DNA of 64,000 bases, from the NCBI GenBank assembly GCA_002084765.1, contig NBMB01000015.1, positions 36,028 to 100,027 of the forward strand. Reading direction: 5' to 3'. Both the position numbers and the translations under genes were made by a program. A model generated the notes under the pieces. That model saw only the letters and a program-made list of their open reading frames with translations, was not told the DNA's origin and ran no database searches. This DNA comes from Candidatus Cloacimonetes bacterium 4572_55 (lineage in GTDB: Bacteria; 4572-55). Of the stretch, positions 19,523-28,569 are shown piece by piece (the first letter of the stretch is position 1; each line of letters opens with the position of its first letter).

Positions 19523-20471
19523 TGATTTTTTCTCCTTGATCATGGGTCTTTTTTTCCGTGACCATTTCCTGCTCTATGACGGAATTTTCAGGACGAGTTA
19601 AATTATCGGCTTCAACTTGAGCAGTTTCCAATTTATAACGCATTAAGGCATAACCATATTCTCGGTTGCCATGATCAACCAAAATTTGTTCAATTCCATC
19701 TCGAAAATCGACGATATCGAATTTATTACACACCGATGGCGAACTGTTTTCAAACAGAAATTCTCCTTCTTTAAGTAAGACATAGCGGATTGTCGGATTT
19801 TCATCTGCACGATCCGAGAGATGTTTTTTGACAGCCTCATCCCAGAATGTGCCGTGGATATTTCGCATCCGGCATTGATCCAGAAGCTTGTTCAGGAATA
19901 GAAGTTGCGTCCTGATATGTTCTTCCGAGATAATAGGATTCACCAATAAACCCTGCTCGATCAGATAAACCAACATCTCTTTGATAAGCCCCTCATTCTT
20001 TCCACTATCATGGAGGATATCCTTTATCGTGCGGCGTCCATTTGCCAACGACAAAACCTGCCACTGATCCAGAGTAATATCGATCTGATTCCTTCCCCGC
20101 TCAGGATTTGGAGAGCGCACCAATACCGTCTCCGGATTTGGCAATTCCTTTTGAATTTTGCGTACATTGTCTACCCGCTCGGCATAGGTCACGATCAATT
20201 CGAGGCTATCGGAAAAAATCGTCTGTTTCGTGACCTGTTCTCCGGTTTTAAAATGCACCTTACCGCTATCTCGAAAGAAAAGATTGACCAAAGTCTCCTC
20301 TCCCTCTTCTTCGCCAAAAACAGCATGAGTAATTTGGCCCTCTTTCAGGTAGATACGCGCGGTATCTCCTCCCTCTCCCTCATAAATAAAAGTGCCGGTT
20401 TTCTGATAATTAACCGCTGTATGGATAATTTCCAGGAAAGAAAAATCTTCGAGAATTGCCTCAATTTTCAT
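19500..20471 (-). CDS. DUF4388 (PATAN-like) domain protein
   Basis: 323 residues. N-terminal DUF4388: an initial LEDFSFLEIIHTAVNYQKTG then ARIYLKEGQITHAVFGEEEG and VNLFFRDSGKVHFKTGEQV, the pattern of PATAN/DUF4388 domains. A winged-helix-like segment follows (LDQWQVLSLANGRRTIKDIL, then EMLVYLIEQGLLV), and a C-terminal region of about 120 residues that is not recognisable. DUF4388 proteins occur in two-component and small-GTPase polarity networks; no GTPase or receiver is encoded here. First gene of the three-gene unit. Confidence 0.8.
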   Translation of the reverse strand: MKIEAILEDFSFLEIIHTAVNYQKTGTFIYEGEGGDTARIYLKEGQITHAVFGEEEGEETLVNLFFRDSGKVHFKTGEQVTKQTIFSDSLELIVTYAERVDNVRKIQKELPNPETVLVRSPNPERGRNQIDITLDQWQVLSLANGRRTIKDILHDSGKNEGLIKEMLVYLIEQGLLVNPIISEEHIRTQLLFLNKLLDQCRMRNIHGTFWDEAVKKHLSDRADENPTIRYVLLKEGEFLFENSSPSVCNKFDIVDFRDGIEQILVDHGNREYGYALMRYKLETAQVEADNLTRPENSVIEQEMVTEKKTHDQGEKINGRRESL

Positions 20472-20529
20472 AAAATATTTTCCGATTTTTGAGAAATATC
20501 TGGAAAAATAGAAAGTAAATCAACGCAGG

Positions 20530-21135
20530 CTAACGGAAAATCCACTTGACGTATCCCCAACTTTTATCGTTTTCAACATCCCGTATCCCATCTTCTTTTA
20601 TTATGGATGCGGAAGAGCTGGAAAGGTCCTGCCATTGCACTATTTTATATGTGCCGTCTTCAGGAGCCACGACAAAATGGCATTCTCCACCAATCCGATA
20701 TCCCACACCATCGGCAAGAAAAACTGTCAGGTCATAGCTACGCGGCAGAAGTTTGGACTCGCCGGTCGGATCCCCGCTGTAGCTCATCACCCGATCCCCA
20801 GAAAGGGTAAGTGAAATGGACGGAGCATTCTCGAACATATTTTTGAGGATATCAAGCTCCTGATCTCGATCCAATTGCAAATCAGGAAACGTGAAGGAGA
20901 CATAAATCGAATCAGCGGGATTGAAATAAAATGTGAATTGGTCGGATAAACAGCAGGAAAGGTCACGCCATTCCTTTTGATTGTAGGCTTGCGTCAGCGC
21001 GGTGAGCTGGAAGTTGCACTCGCTGCATGCGTATTCCTCCTCCTCCGCATCGCTACAATCTTGAATCCAACAAAAATCGCAAGCTATTAAAACCATCAGG
21101 CAAAGCAAAAAAAGTAACAACCAATTACGCGGCAT
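20530..21135 (-). CDS. Small lipoprotein of unknown function
   Basis: 201 residues. Signal peptide WLLLFLLCLMVLIAC gives a lipobox LIAC, so lipidation is expected. The mature N-terminus is acidic and rich in Cys (CSDAEEEEYACSEC, CC at about 63). The rest, with a helix (LTALTQAYNQKEWRDLSCCL) and strands ending VGYRIGGECHFVVAPEDG and YKIVQWQDLS, resembles an NTF2-like or ketosteroid-isomerase-like fold, an inference from pattern only. Upstream of the DUF4388 unit, same strand, with a 58-base gap. Confidence 0.75.
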   Translation of the reverse strand: MPRNWLLLFLLCLMVLIACDFCWIQDCSDAEEEEYACSECNFQLTALTQAYNQKEWRDLSCCLSDQFTFYFNPADSIYVSFTFPDLQLDRDQELDILKNMFENAPSISLTLSGDRVMSYSGDPTGESKLLPRSYDLTVFLADGVGYRIGGECHFVVAPEDGTYKIVQWQDLSSSSASIIKEDGIRDVENDKSWGYVKWIFR

Positions 21136-21339
21136 CGGATATCCCTTTCACAGAGCAAAATATTTTTTTTTAGAATTAGAAAATGTCGGTCTCACTTAAA
21201 ATTATCGTATTATCTAAAATAAAGGTCGGCTTACTTAACTTGTGAGAGAGGGGAATGTGTTCAGATCAGGCGGAGAAAAAAGGAATTAGGCAAGGCGACG
21301 ACAACAGGCTTATCGCTTTTATTGATTCGAGAAAGAGTG

Positions 21340-23370
21340 CTATCCCTTGGTTATAGCTTCCCAATGCTCAATAGCTTTCTCGGGATTATCCGTTTTTTCA
21401 TAGACAAGCGTTAGATTATAGTGAGCGTCTTTATAATTCTTATTGATCTCTATTGCTTTTATATAACATTTTTCCGCTTCTTTATATTGCGCCTGGCTAA
21501 AAAGAAGAACGCCGAGATTGTTATATGTTTTTGCATAATTTGGATCAAGCTCAATAGCCTGACGATAAAGCTCTTCAGCTTCTTCTTTTTTTGAGAGTCG
21601 GTCGAACAGAATGCCCAAATTAAAATGCGTCATCGGATCGTTGCTATCCAGGTCGATCGATTTACGATAACATTTCTCCGCCTCTTGGACTCGACCGCTA
21701 CTGGATAAAAGTACGCCGAGATTTTTATACGCTTTGGCATAATCCGGATCCAAGCCAATCGCTTGACGATACTGATGTTCCGCGTCGCTGACCTGGCTTA
21801 ATTTACGCAACAAAATTCCATAATTATTTCGAGCCGCGGGATCAAACGGGTTTAATCGGATACCTTTCTTGTACATTTCCTCCGCCTCCTTCAATTTCCT
21901 TTGCGCCATCAGAACCGATGCCAGCATAAAATGAATATCCGCATCTTCGGAAGAAAGCTCCAGTGCTTTTTGATAATATTCCTCAGCGGTTTTGACCTTG
22001 CGTTGATCGGATAAAAATATGGCGTAATTGTAATACGTTAGCGGATCATCCGGTTGCTCCGTTATCATCCCCAAAAAGAGCTTCCCAGCCTCTACGAACT
22101 CTTTTTTTGCCGTTCGTAGGGTCCCGACATTATACTTGATTTCGGTATAATTTGGCAGAAGTTCCAATAGTCTCTGGTTCACCTGCAGATTCAGATCAAT
22201 CAGATTTTCATCCATCAGCCTATCGGATAAATTAAGCAAAGATTGTCGTATCCGAATCCCCTCTCGATTTTTTTTTGAGAAATCAAGGAGAATCTTAACC
22301 AATTGCGAGAGGGAAAGCAGGTTATCTTCCAACAAAAATGAGTCATAACAAAAGATAAAATTTTCATTTTTAAACAAAAACTTATTGTTTAAGCTCTTGA
22401 TTGCTTCCTGAAGCCTTTTTCGTTTTTTAAAAGAAAACCCTTTTGTCGATTCTTTAGCGATCTCGACAACCAGATCATAATGGGGTAAAATAAGATACGC
22501 CCTTAAGGTGGCAAGAGCCTGCAGGATAGCGAGCTCATACTCATTCATTTTCTTATGCAGCGCGCTCCATCCTGATTTGAACAACTCATAGTAGCGATGA
22601 ACATTTTCTCTTGTCATCTCTGTGACGTCTTCATTATGAAACGTATGGAAAAAATAGACGAGTCCGCTAAGTGAACCGTATGTAAGTTTTAACAGGCGGC
22701 TGATGTCGTTTTTGGATATCGAAATCCCATATTCAGTTGATAAATTGCCAATAAAACGTTCAATTTGTTTTGAACTCAACCCTCTCAATTCAATTTTTTT
22801 GAATTGTAGTAAAAGGTTATGCCCTTCATCTTCAATTTTTAAAGCGTCATAATACTCTTTATTGATTGTGATGATAAAAGTCACATCTTTGAAGTATCCC
22901 TCGAATAAATGGACAAGAATTTCCAACTTTTGTAGGGGACGAGGAAAACCGCCTCGAGTGGCTAAAATAGGGGGACGTTTTTGGACGGATCGACAATCTC
23001 TGCCAAAGTCGTCTATAAAGACAACAATAGATGAATTTTGGTCAATTGTCGCCGGGATTTTACTGGGTAATTGTAAGCTGTCTAATGAATAAAAAATTGT
23101 CCGAGCGCGTAACTTATCCAGTTTGTAGATAATTTCGAGTGCTTCTCTTGTCTTCCCGGTCTCTTGGGATCCGATGATCAAAAATTTTGTACTTGCCGAA
23201 CCATCATATCCGCTCCGTTGCATATAAGGTATGGTCCTCTCTACAGGACGGCGCACACAGTTCGCAATTTCGGAACTATCGGTAATAAAAAAGGGAAAGA
23301 ATTCTCCCTCGCTGCTTTCAGATTTGGATATCTCTAAGATGGCGTTTGCCAGTGCTTCACGAATATTCAT
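21340..23370 (-). CDS. STAND-like P-loop NTPase with C-terminal TPR array
   Basis: 676 residues. The N-terminal third is an ATPase: Walker A IIGSQETGKTREAL near residue 68, Walker B SIVVFIDDFGRD near 115, and a winged-helix-like region. Residues about 390-670 hold at least eight tetratricopeptide repeats (for example AKAYKNLGVLLSSSGRVQEA and AKTYNNLGVLLFSQAQYKEA). This NTPase-plus-repeat plan is that of STAND signal-transduction ATPases, some of which act in phage defence, while others are general scaffolds. No effector domain is seen. Between a lipoprotein gene and rnc; the position next to housekeeping genes argues for a core rather than a defence role. Confidence 0.75.
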   Translation of the reverse strand: MNIREALANAILEISKSESSEGEFFPFFITDSSEIANCVRRPVERTIPYMQRSGYDGSASTKFLIIGSQETGKTREALEIIYKLDKLRARTIFYSLDSLQLPSKIPATIDQNSSIVVFIDDFGRDCRSVQKRPPILATRGGFPRPLQKLEILVHLFEGYFKDVTFIITINKEYYDALKIEDEGHNLLLQFKKIELRGLSSKQIERFIGNLSTEYGISISKNDISRLLKLTYGSLSGLVYFFHTFHNEDVTEMTRENVHRYYELFKSGWSALHKKMNEYELAILQALATLRAYLILPHYDLVVEIAKESTKGFSFKKRKRLQEAIKSLNNKFLFKNENFIFCYDSFLLEDNLLSLSQLVKILLDFSKKNREGIRIRQSLLNLSDRLMDENLIDLNLQVNQRLLELLPNYTEIKYNVGTLRTAKKEFVEAGKLFLGMITEQPDDPLTYYNYAIFLSDQRKVKTAEEYYQKALELSSEDADIHFMLASVLMAQRKLKEAEEMYKKGIRLNPFDPAARNNYGILLRKLSQVSDAEHQYRQAIGLDPDYAKAYKNLGVLLSSSGRVQEAEKCYRKSIDLDSNDPMTHFNLGILFDRLSKKEEAEELYRQAIELDPNYAKTYNNLGVLLFSQAQYKEAEKCYIKAIEINKNYKDAHYNLTLVYEKTDNPEKAIEHWEAITKG

Positions 23371-23469
23371 CCCAACTTCCAGACATAAAAGTAAATTTGG
23401 CTTGTACCGTTTATCGAAAGCCCAACAACAAGCATTCCTAATTTATTCTACATAAAAAAAACTATTTTG

Positions 23470-24228
23470 TCAATTTGAAAAAGTATGATTTTTTGAAAGA
23501 GCTTCATAAGCTATTTTAGCGGCGTTTTTCTCAGCGATTTTTTTTGAACGCCCATTACCCTTTCCATAAACGCGTTTTTCGATCAGCACTTCCACGCAAA
23601 AAATTTTCTCATGGGGGGGTCCATATTCGGATACAATACGATAAAAAGGTTGCATGTTTTGATGTTGCTGAACATATTCTTGCAGCAGACTCTTGTAGTC
23701 TTTCCGAATTTCTGGATTAAGGTACTGATCGCCGTTTGCAAAGAGAAACCGATCCAGAAAATCCTTTGTCGCGACCAAACCGCCGTCCAGATAAATTGCT
23801 CCAAGTAACGCCTCAAAAGCATCTGCCAGGTTCGAGTGGCGACTGTTCCCACCGGATCGGGCTTCGCCTACGCCTAACTTAAGATAACTACCCAATCCCA
23901 ATTTCGAGCTCAAATCAACTAATGTCGAATCACGGACGAGAAGCGATCTTTTCTGACTCAGAAAACCCTCATCCTTATCTTCGTAACGATGAAAAAAATA
24001 TTCGCTGACAATCTGCCCCAAAATTCCATCCCCCAAAAATTCCAGCCGCTGATTCGACGGTCCCTCGCCCGGATGTTCGGCGACAAAAGAGGGATGCGTG
24101 AATGCTTGGTTCAACAGTGATTGATCCGAAAAGACATATCCAATTTTAAATTGTAATTCATCAAGAGACAGATTTTTCTTCGGTTGTTTTTTTAAGAAAA
24201 ATTTGAAAATACGAAGAATTAATTTCAT
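23470..24228 (-). CDS. rnc: Ribonuclease III
   Basis: Cleaves double-stranded RNA in rRNA maturation and decay. Catalytic signature NQRLEFLGDGILGQIVSEYF and the second acidic cluster LADAFEALLGAIYLDGG are complete. A dsRBD follows (DYKSLLQEYVQQHQNMQPFY to GRSKKIAEKNAAKIAYEAL). 252 residues, with an N-terminal extension of about 25 mostly basic residues. Its ATG overlaps the fabF stop (ATGA), giving the common fabF-rnc coupling. Confidence 0.97.
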   Translation of the reverse strand: MKLILRIFKFFLKKQPKKNLSLDELQFKIGYVFSDQSLLNQAFTHPSFVAEHPGEGPSNQRLEFLGDGILGQIVSEYFFHRYEDKDEGFLSQKRSLLVRDSTLVDLSSKLGLGSYLKLGVGEARSGGNSRHSNLADAFEALLGAIYLDGGLVATKDFLDRFLFANGDQYLNPEIRKDYKSLLQEYVQQHQNMQPFYRIVSEYGPPHEKIFCVEVLIEKRVYGKGNGRSKKIAEKNAAKIAYEALSKNHTFSN

Positions 24229-25337
24229 TCTTTATATTTCGTCGCTAACAATGTGACATTATGTCCGCCGAATCCGAAAGAATTTGATATTGCATAGTCA
24301 ACAGTTTTTTCTACCATCTTTCCGGGAATGTAGTTTAAATCACACTCAGGATCGGGAGTATGATAGTTGATTGTTGGATGAATTGTGTTGTTCATAATCG
24401 TGAGAATCGACGCCACAAATTCTACCGATCCGGAAGCACCTAACAAATGTCCAATCATAGACTTTGTCGAGCTGATCGCAATATTGTGGGCATGTTGCCC
24501 GAACAGCGTTTTAATCGCGGCTGTCTCATTTTTGTCATTCGGCAGGGTAGAGGTTCCATGAGCGTTGATGTAGTCGATCTTCTCTGGAGAGACGTCGCCG
24601 TCTTCAAGCGCGGCTTTCATGGATCGAACCGCTCCTTCGCCTCCCGGAGACGGTGAGGTGATGTGAAACGCATCGCATGTCGCGCCGTAACCGATTATCT
24701 CCGCTAAAATAGGCGCGTCTCGCTTCGCGGCGTGGTTCAGTTCCTCCAGGATCAAAATGCCCGCGCCTTCCCCGATCACAAAGCCGTCCCGATTTTTATC
24801 AAAAGGGCGACTCGCGCTTGATGGGTCGTCATTCCTCCGAGACAGAGCGCGCATATTGGTAAAACCTGCGACAGCAAGCGGCGTAATAGGAGCCTCTGTG
24901 CCGCCGGTGATCATGACGTCCGCGTCGCCTCGCTGAAGCGTTTTAAACGCTTCTCCAATTGCATGACCTCCGGAAGCGCAAGCCGAAACCGTGCAAAAGT
25001 TTGGACCCTTTGCCTGAAAGCGGATCGCCACCTCGCCAGCGGCAAGATCAGCGATCATCATGGGAATGAAAAAGGGGCTGACTCGTCTCGGACCCTTCCC
25101 GATCAGGACTCGAGTCTGTTTCTCGAACGTGCCAATCCCGCCGATCCCAGATCCGATGATCACACCCGTCCGGTCGCCGTCAATTTCTTCTTGAACAGAC
25201 AAATTGCTCGCGTCAAATTTAGTAATCACACCCGCGCCGGATTTGCCGGATTTACAATTATTCCAAAATGTCTCTACACAATTTCCGATTGGCGTCAATA
25301 CGCCCATTCCGGTAATTACGACCCGTTTGTTCAGCAT
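24225..25337 (-). CDS. fabF: Beta-ketoacyl-ACP synthase II with an internal deletion
   Basis: Elongates fatty acyl-ACP by condensing with malonyl-ACP. Catalytic Cys is in TVSACASGGHAIGEAF, and the two His motifs are YINAHGTSTLPNDKNET and SSTKSMIGHLLGASGS. Start ATG 25337 is preferred (GAGG upstream) to GTG 25343. About 370 residues against a usual 410 or so. The missing piece is one block: after FDASNLSV the text jumps to DRTGVIIGSGIGG, so about 40-45 residues of the N-terminal helical layer (usually with a KKxxRRMDRFxxYA motif) are absent in frame. The gene may be genuinely shortened or the assembly collapsed there. Confidence 0.93.
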   Translation of the reverse strand: MLNKRVVITGMGVLTPIGNCVETFWNNCKSGKSGAGVITKFDASNLSVQEEIDGDRTGVIIGSGIGGIGTFEKQTRVLIGKGPRRVSPFFIPMMIADLAAGEVAIRFQAKGPNFCTVSACASGGHAIGEAFKTLQRGDADVMITGGTEAPITPLAVAGFTNMRALSRRNDDPSSASRPFDKNRDGFVIGEGAGILILEELNHAAKRDAPILAEIIGYGATCDAFHITSPSPGGEGAVRSMKAALEDGDVSPEKIDYINAHGTSTLPNDKNETAAIKTLFGQHAHNIAISSTKSMIGHLLGASGSVEFVASILTIMNNTIHPTINYHTPDPECDLNYIPGKMVEKTVDYAISNSFGFGGHNVTLLATKYKE

Positions 25338-25378
25338 GAACACAGCCTCAACTTTGTGGGTTATAAAATTTAAATCAA

Positions 25379-25414
25379 AAATTGGCAGAGTAAAAAAATA
25401 TACTCTGCCAATTT
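25379..25414 (-). terminator. Hairpin after acpP
   Basis: 14-bp perfect stem (aaattggcagagta at 25379-25392 with complement at 25401-25414, loop of 8). It falls in the acpP-fabF gap. On the minus strand the sequence after it is T-rich but not a pure T run, so it is either a weak terminator or a stabilising hairpin that tunes fabF relative to acpP. Confidence 0.55.
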
Positions 25415-25426
25415 GAACGTTTCGAC

Positions 25427-25666
25427 TTACGGCAGTTTTTTGCCAAGATAATCCAAGGCGTCGCCAAAAGTGACCAAATTTTCGGCATCCTCATCCGGAA
25501 TCTCGATGTCGAATTCTTCCTCAAAAGCCATCACAAGCTCCACGGTATCCAATGAATCCGCTCCCAAATCGTCCACAAATGACGCGCCAAGAGTGACTTG
25601 TTTCTCTCCAACGCCCAGTTGTTCGATTATAATATCTCGGACACGAGTTTCTAAATTGTGAGCCAC
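25427..25666 (-). CDS. acpP: Acyl carrier protein
   Basis: Carries growing acyl chains on 4'-phosphopantetheine at Ser38 in [18 protein letters not shown]. 79 residues, highly acidic. GTG start with a strong AGGAGGTAAG ribosome site. Followed by a hairpin and fabF, preceded by fabG. Confidence 0.97.
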   Translation of the reverse strand: MAHNLETRVRDIIIEQLGVGEKQVTLGASFVDDLGADSLDTVELVMAFEEEFDIEIPDEDAENLVTFGDALDYLGKKLP

Positions 25667-25762
25667 AGCTTCTTACCTCCTATTTACAGTATAATTACAG
25701 TATAATTTAGAGTATAATTGAAATAAATAAAACGGATAATATTATATTTAATCGGCGTTATG

Positions 25763-26509
25763 TTAAATCACCATTCCCCCATCGACAACAAAAACCTGAC
25801 CTGTAATGTAACTACTCAGATCAGACGCTAAGAACAATGCCATATTGGCTACGTCGGTACCTGTCCCAAATCTACCGAGGGGTATCCTCTTTTTATATGT
25901 ATCTCGAATTTCCTTCGAGATTCCGGCGGTCATCTCTGTCTCGATAAATCCGGGCGCAATCGCGTTGACCGTGATGTTTCTCCCGGCCAATTCTTTTGCC
26001 GCTGATTTGGTCAAGCCGATCAAGCCGGCTTTTGAGGCGGCATAATTTGCCTGACCAGGATTTCCTATTATACCGATAACAGAGGTGATATTGATTATCC
26101 TGCCGCTTCGATTTTTCATCATGGAGCGGACTGCGCCTTTGATTGTATGATAGGCTCCGCCTAAATTCACATCAACCACTTGCCGCCAATCATCCTCCGA
26201 CATTCTCATTAACAGGTTATCCTTTGCGACGCCGGCATTATTAATCAAGATGTCTATTTTTTTATGTTGTTTTATAGCGGCTCGTATTTTCTCCGATACT
26301 CGACTTTGGTCTGTCACGTCCAACTTCACCGCCTCTGCGACGATACCTTGGCTGGATAATCGGTCATAGGCTCGGTTTAAAGATTCTTCATTCCGAGAAC
26401 AAATAAGCACAATCGCCCCGGCTAAGCCCAACGTTTCTGCGATTTGATAGCCGATCCCCCGACTTGCGCCGGTAATAAAAGCCACTTTTCCGGATAAATC
26501 GATTTTCAT
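25763..26509 (-). CDS. fabG: 3-oxoacyl-ACP reductase
   Basis: NADPH-dependent reductase of the elongation cycle. Rossmann TGASRGIG, NNAG (after DILI), and the SDR active site: Ser in SVIGIIGNPGQANYAASKAG with Tyr and Lys spaced by three. 248 residues, full length. In fab clusters fabD usually sits between fabH and fabG; here fabG follows fabH directly, so malonyl transfer must come from a gene elsewhere. Confidence 0.96.
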   Translation of the reverse strand: MKIDLSGKVAFITGASRGIGYQIAETLGLAGAIVLICSRNEESLNRAYDRLSSQGIVAEAVKLDVTDQSRVSEKIRAAIKQHKKIDILINNAGVAKDNLLMRMSEDDWRQVVDVNLGGAYHTIKGAVRSMMKNRSGRIINITSVIGIIGNPGQANYAASKAGLIGLTKSAAKELAGRNITVNAIAPGFIETEMTAGISKEIRDTYKKRIPLGRFGTGTDVANMALFLASDLSSYITGQVFVVDGGMVI

Positions 26510-26583
26510 AACGCTTCCTTTATTAGAATCTAATATAAGACTATGTTCTAAGACTAGTATTTAATATTCAATATTATAATCTG

Positions 26584-27564
26584 TCATAGACGAATAACCG
26601 CCGCGCCCCAGGTAAAACCAGCACCGAAAGTCACCAGCAAAATATAATCCCCGTGTGATGCTCTCCCCGACGCGATCGCCTCATGTATGCTGATCGGTAT
26701 CGAGCCAGCCGTTGTATTTCCGTACTCATGGATATTCATAAAGACCTTCTTCATCGGAAATTTAATACGGCGGGCTGCGGCTTCGATAATGCGAAGATTT
26801 GCCTGATGGGGGATCATCAGAGTGATGTCGTCGTTGGTCAAGCCAGCCTCTTTCAAGGCCTCACAGGCACTTTTTGCCATAAATTTTACAGCGTGTTTAA
26901 AGACATCGTTTCCGGTCATCTGAACAGAATGCAGATTTTGTTCGATAGTCTCACGGCTCGGAAGAAGGCTGCTTCCGCCCGCTGGTTGGTGCAATAGATC
27001 GTTGTGTTCCCCGTTACTTTTCATATAACGAGACCGAATGCCGTATCCTTCTTCCACAGCTCCCAAAACCACAGCACCAGCGCCGTCTCCGAATAAAACG
27101 CATGTATTGCGGTCCTTCCAATTCAGCAATCTGGACATGATCTCAGATCCTATAGCCACCACATATCGATGTGTTTTCGCGGCAATCAGGCTTTCGCCGA
27201 CTATAATCGAATATAAAAATCCGGAACACGCCGCGTTGATATCAAATGAGGCGGCGTTCTTCGCCCCGATTTTGTATTGTACAATATTTGCCGTCGCGGG
27301 AAAGGGTTTATCTGGACTTATCGTGGCGACAATAACCAGACCCACATCTTCGCTATGTAATCCTGCGTTCCTCACGGCTTCAAGAGCGGCTTTTGATGCA
27401 AGATCGGAATTGTATTCATCTAATTTGGCAATATGTCGCTTTCGAATACCGGTTCGGCTTTGTATCCATTGGTCAGTCGTATCGACAAGCTTCTCCAGGT
27501 ATCGATTTGAAATAAAATTTTCCGGAATAGCCGCACCTGTTCCTAAAATCCCGACAGATGTCAC
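26584..27564 (-). CDS. fabH: Beta-ketoacyl-ACP synthase III
   Basis: Starts fatty-acid synthesis by condensing acetyl-CoA with malonyl-ACP. Catalytic Cys113 in DINAACSGFLYS, His in MIPHQANLRIIEAAA, and Asn in YGNTTAGSIPISI. GTG start with AGGAG upstream. 326 residues, typical. Follows plsX by 9 bases. Confidence 0.96.
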   Translation of the reverse strand: MTSVGILGTGAAIPENFISNRYLEKLVDTTDQWIQSRTGIRKRHIAKLDEYNSDLASKAALEAVRNAGLHSEDVGLVIVATISPDKPFPATANIVQYKIGAKNAASFDINAACSGFLYSIIVGESLIAAKTHRYVVAIGSEIMSRLLNWKDRNTCVLFGDGAGAVVLGAVEEGYGIRSRYMKSNGEHNDLLHQPAGGSSLLPSRETIEQNLHSVQMTGNDVFKHAVKFMAKSACEALKEAGLTNDDITLMIPHQANLRIIEAAARRIKFPMKKVFMNIHEYGNTTAGSIPISIHEAIASGRASHGDYILLVTFGAGFTWGAAVIRL

Positions 27565-27573
27565 AGAAAACTC

Positions 27574-28569
27574 CTACTTTAGCGTCAGTTTCGCTTGGAT
27601 AAGCTGATTCACTTGATTTTCTACGAAACGCCGAGCCACAAGAATCCCGTTCTTTAATGCTTTTGCGTTGGATCCGCCGTGACAAACCACACTCACGCCG
27701 TTCAGACCCAACAGAGGTGCTCCGCCGTATTCCGAATAATCCATCATTTTTGTGATCGCCGCCAATGTCGGAGCGAGTAGGAGCAATCCACCTTTTGCCA
27801 ACCAGCTTTTCGACGTGTGTTTCCGCAGCGCGGATTTCAGAAAACCGATGGTTCCCTCAGCGAATTTCAGCACAATATTACCGATGAATCCGTCGCATAC
27901 GATCACGTCGGCGACTCCCTTAAAAATATCTCGTCCCTCGACGTTGCCGATAAAATTTAAAGGAAGCTCGGAAAGTAGCTCGTACGTCTCCAGTGCTAAT
28001 TCATTGCCTTTTGTTGGCTCTTCCCCGATATTCAGCAAACCGACCCGAGGGGTGTCCTTGTCCAGCATACGTTGGCAATAGATAGCACCCATCTCAGCAA
28101 ATTGTACCAAATGTGTGGGTTTACAATTGACGTTAGCACCCGAATCCAATAGGATCGAAATCCCTTGCTCCGTAGGTAATACACCGGCTAATGAGGGTCT
28201 TCTGACTCCTTTTAATCGCCTCAGAGTCATAAGACCGCCCGTAATCATCGCGCCTGTATTTCCCGAGCTGATAACCGCGGCGACCTGCTTTGTCTTGTGT
28301 AGACCATACATCACGTTGACGGAGGAATCTTTCTTTTTTCGAAGTGCTTGAGCTGGTGAATCGTGCATCGTGATCACTTCGGAAGCATGACGAATGCTTA
28401 AGCGATCCCCAAATCCTTGATAATAAGGGATGACGAGCGGATTTATGACCTTCTCGTCGCCTACCAGAATGATACTTAAATCCTCCTGGCATTTCAACGC
28501 TTCAATTGCCCCTTCAATATTCACTGCCGGGGTGTGATCCCCACCCATTGCGTCAACGGCAATATGCAT
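27574..28569 (-). CDS. plsX: Phosphate acyltransferase
   Basis: Makes acyl-phosphate from acyl-ACP for membrane phospholipid synthesis. N-terminal VDAMGGDHTPAVNIEGA is diagnostic; the second motif region GALMTGG-like ISSGNTGAMITGGLMTLRR and GLNGVSVVCHGGSNAKALKN are present. 331 residues. Peripheral membrane enzyme. Precedes fabH in the common rpmF-plsX-fabH arrangement, though a 490-base gap separates it from rpmF. Confidence 0.96.
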   Translation of the reverse strand: MHIAVDAMGGDHTPAVNIEGAIEALKCQEDLSIILVGDEKVINPLVIPYYQGFGDRLSIRHASEVITMHDSPAQALRKKKDSSVNVMYGLHKTKQVAAVISSGNTGAMITGGLMTLRRLKGVRRPSLAGVLPTEQGISILLDSGANVNCKPTHLVQFAEMGAIYCQRMLDKDTPRVGLLNIGEEPTKGNELALETYELLSELPLNFIGNVEGRDIFKGVADVIVCDGFIGNIVLKFAEGTIGFLKSALRKHTSKSWLAKGGLLLLAPTLAAITKMMDYSEYGGAPLLGLNGVSVVCHGGSNAKALKNGILVARRFVENQVNQLIQAKLTLK

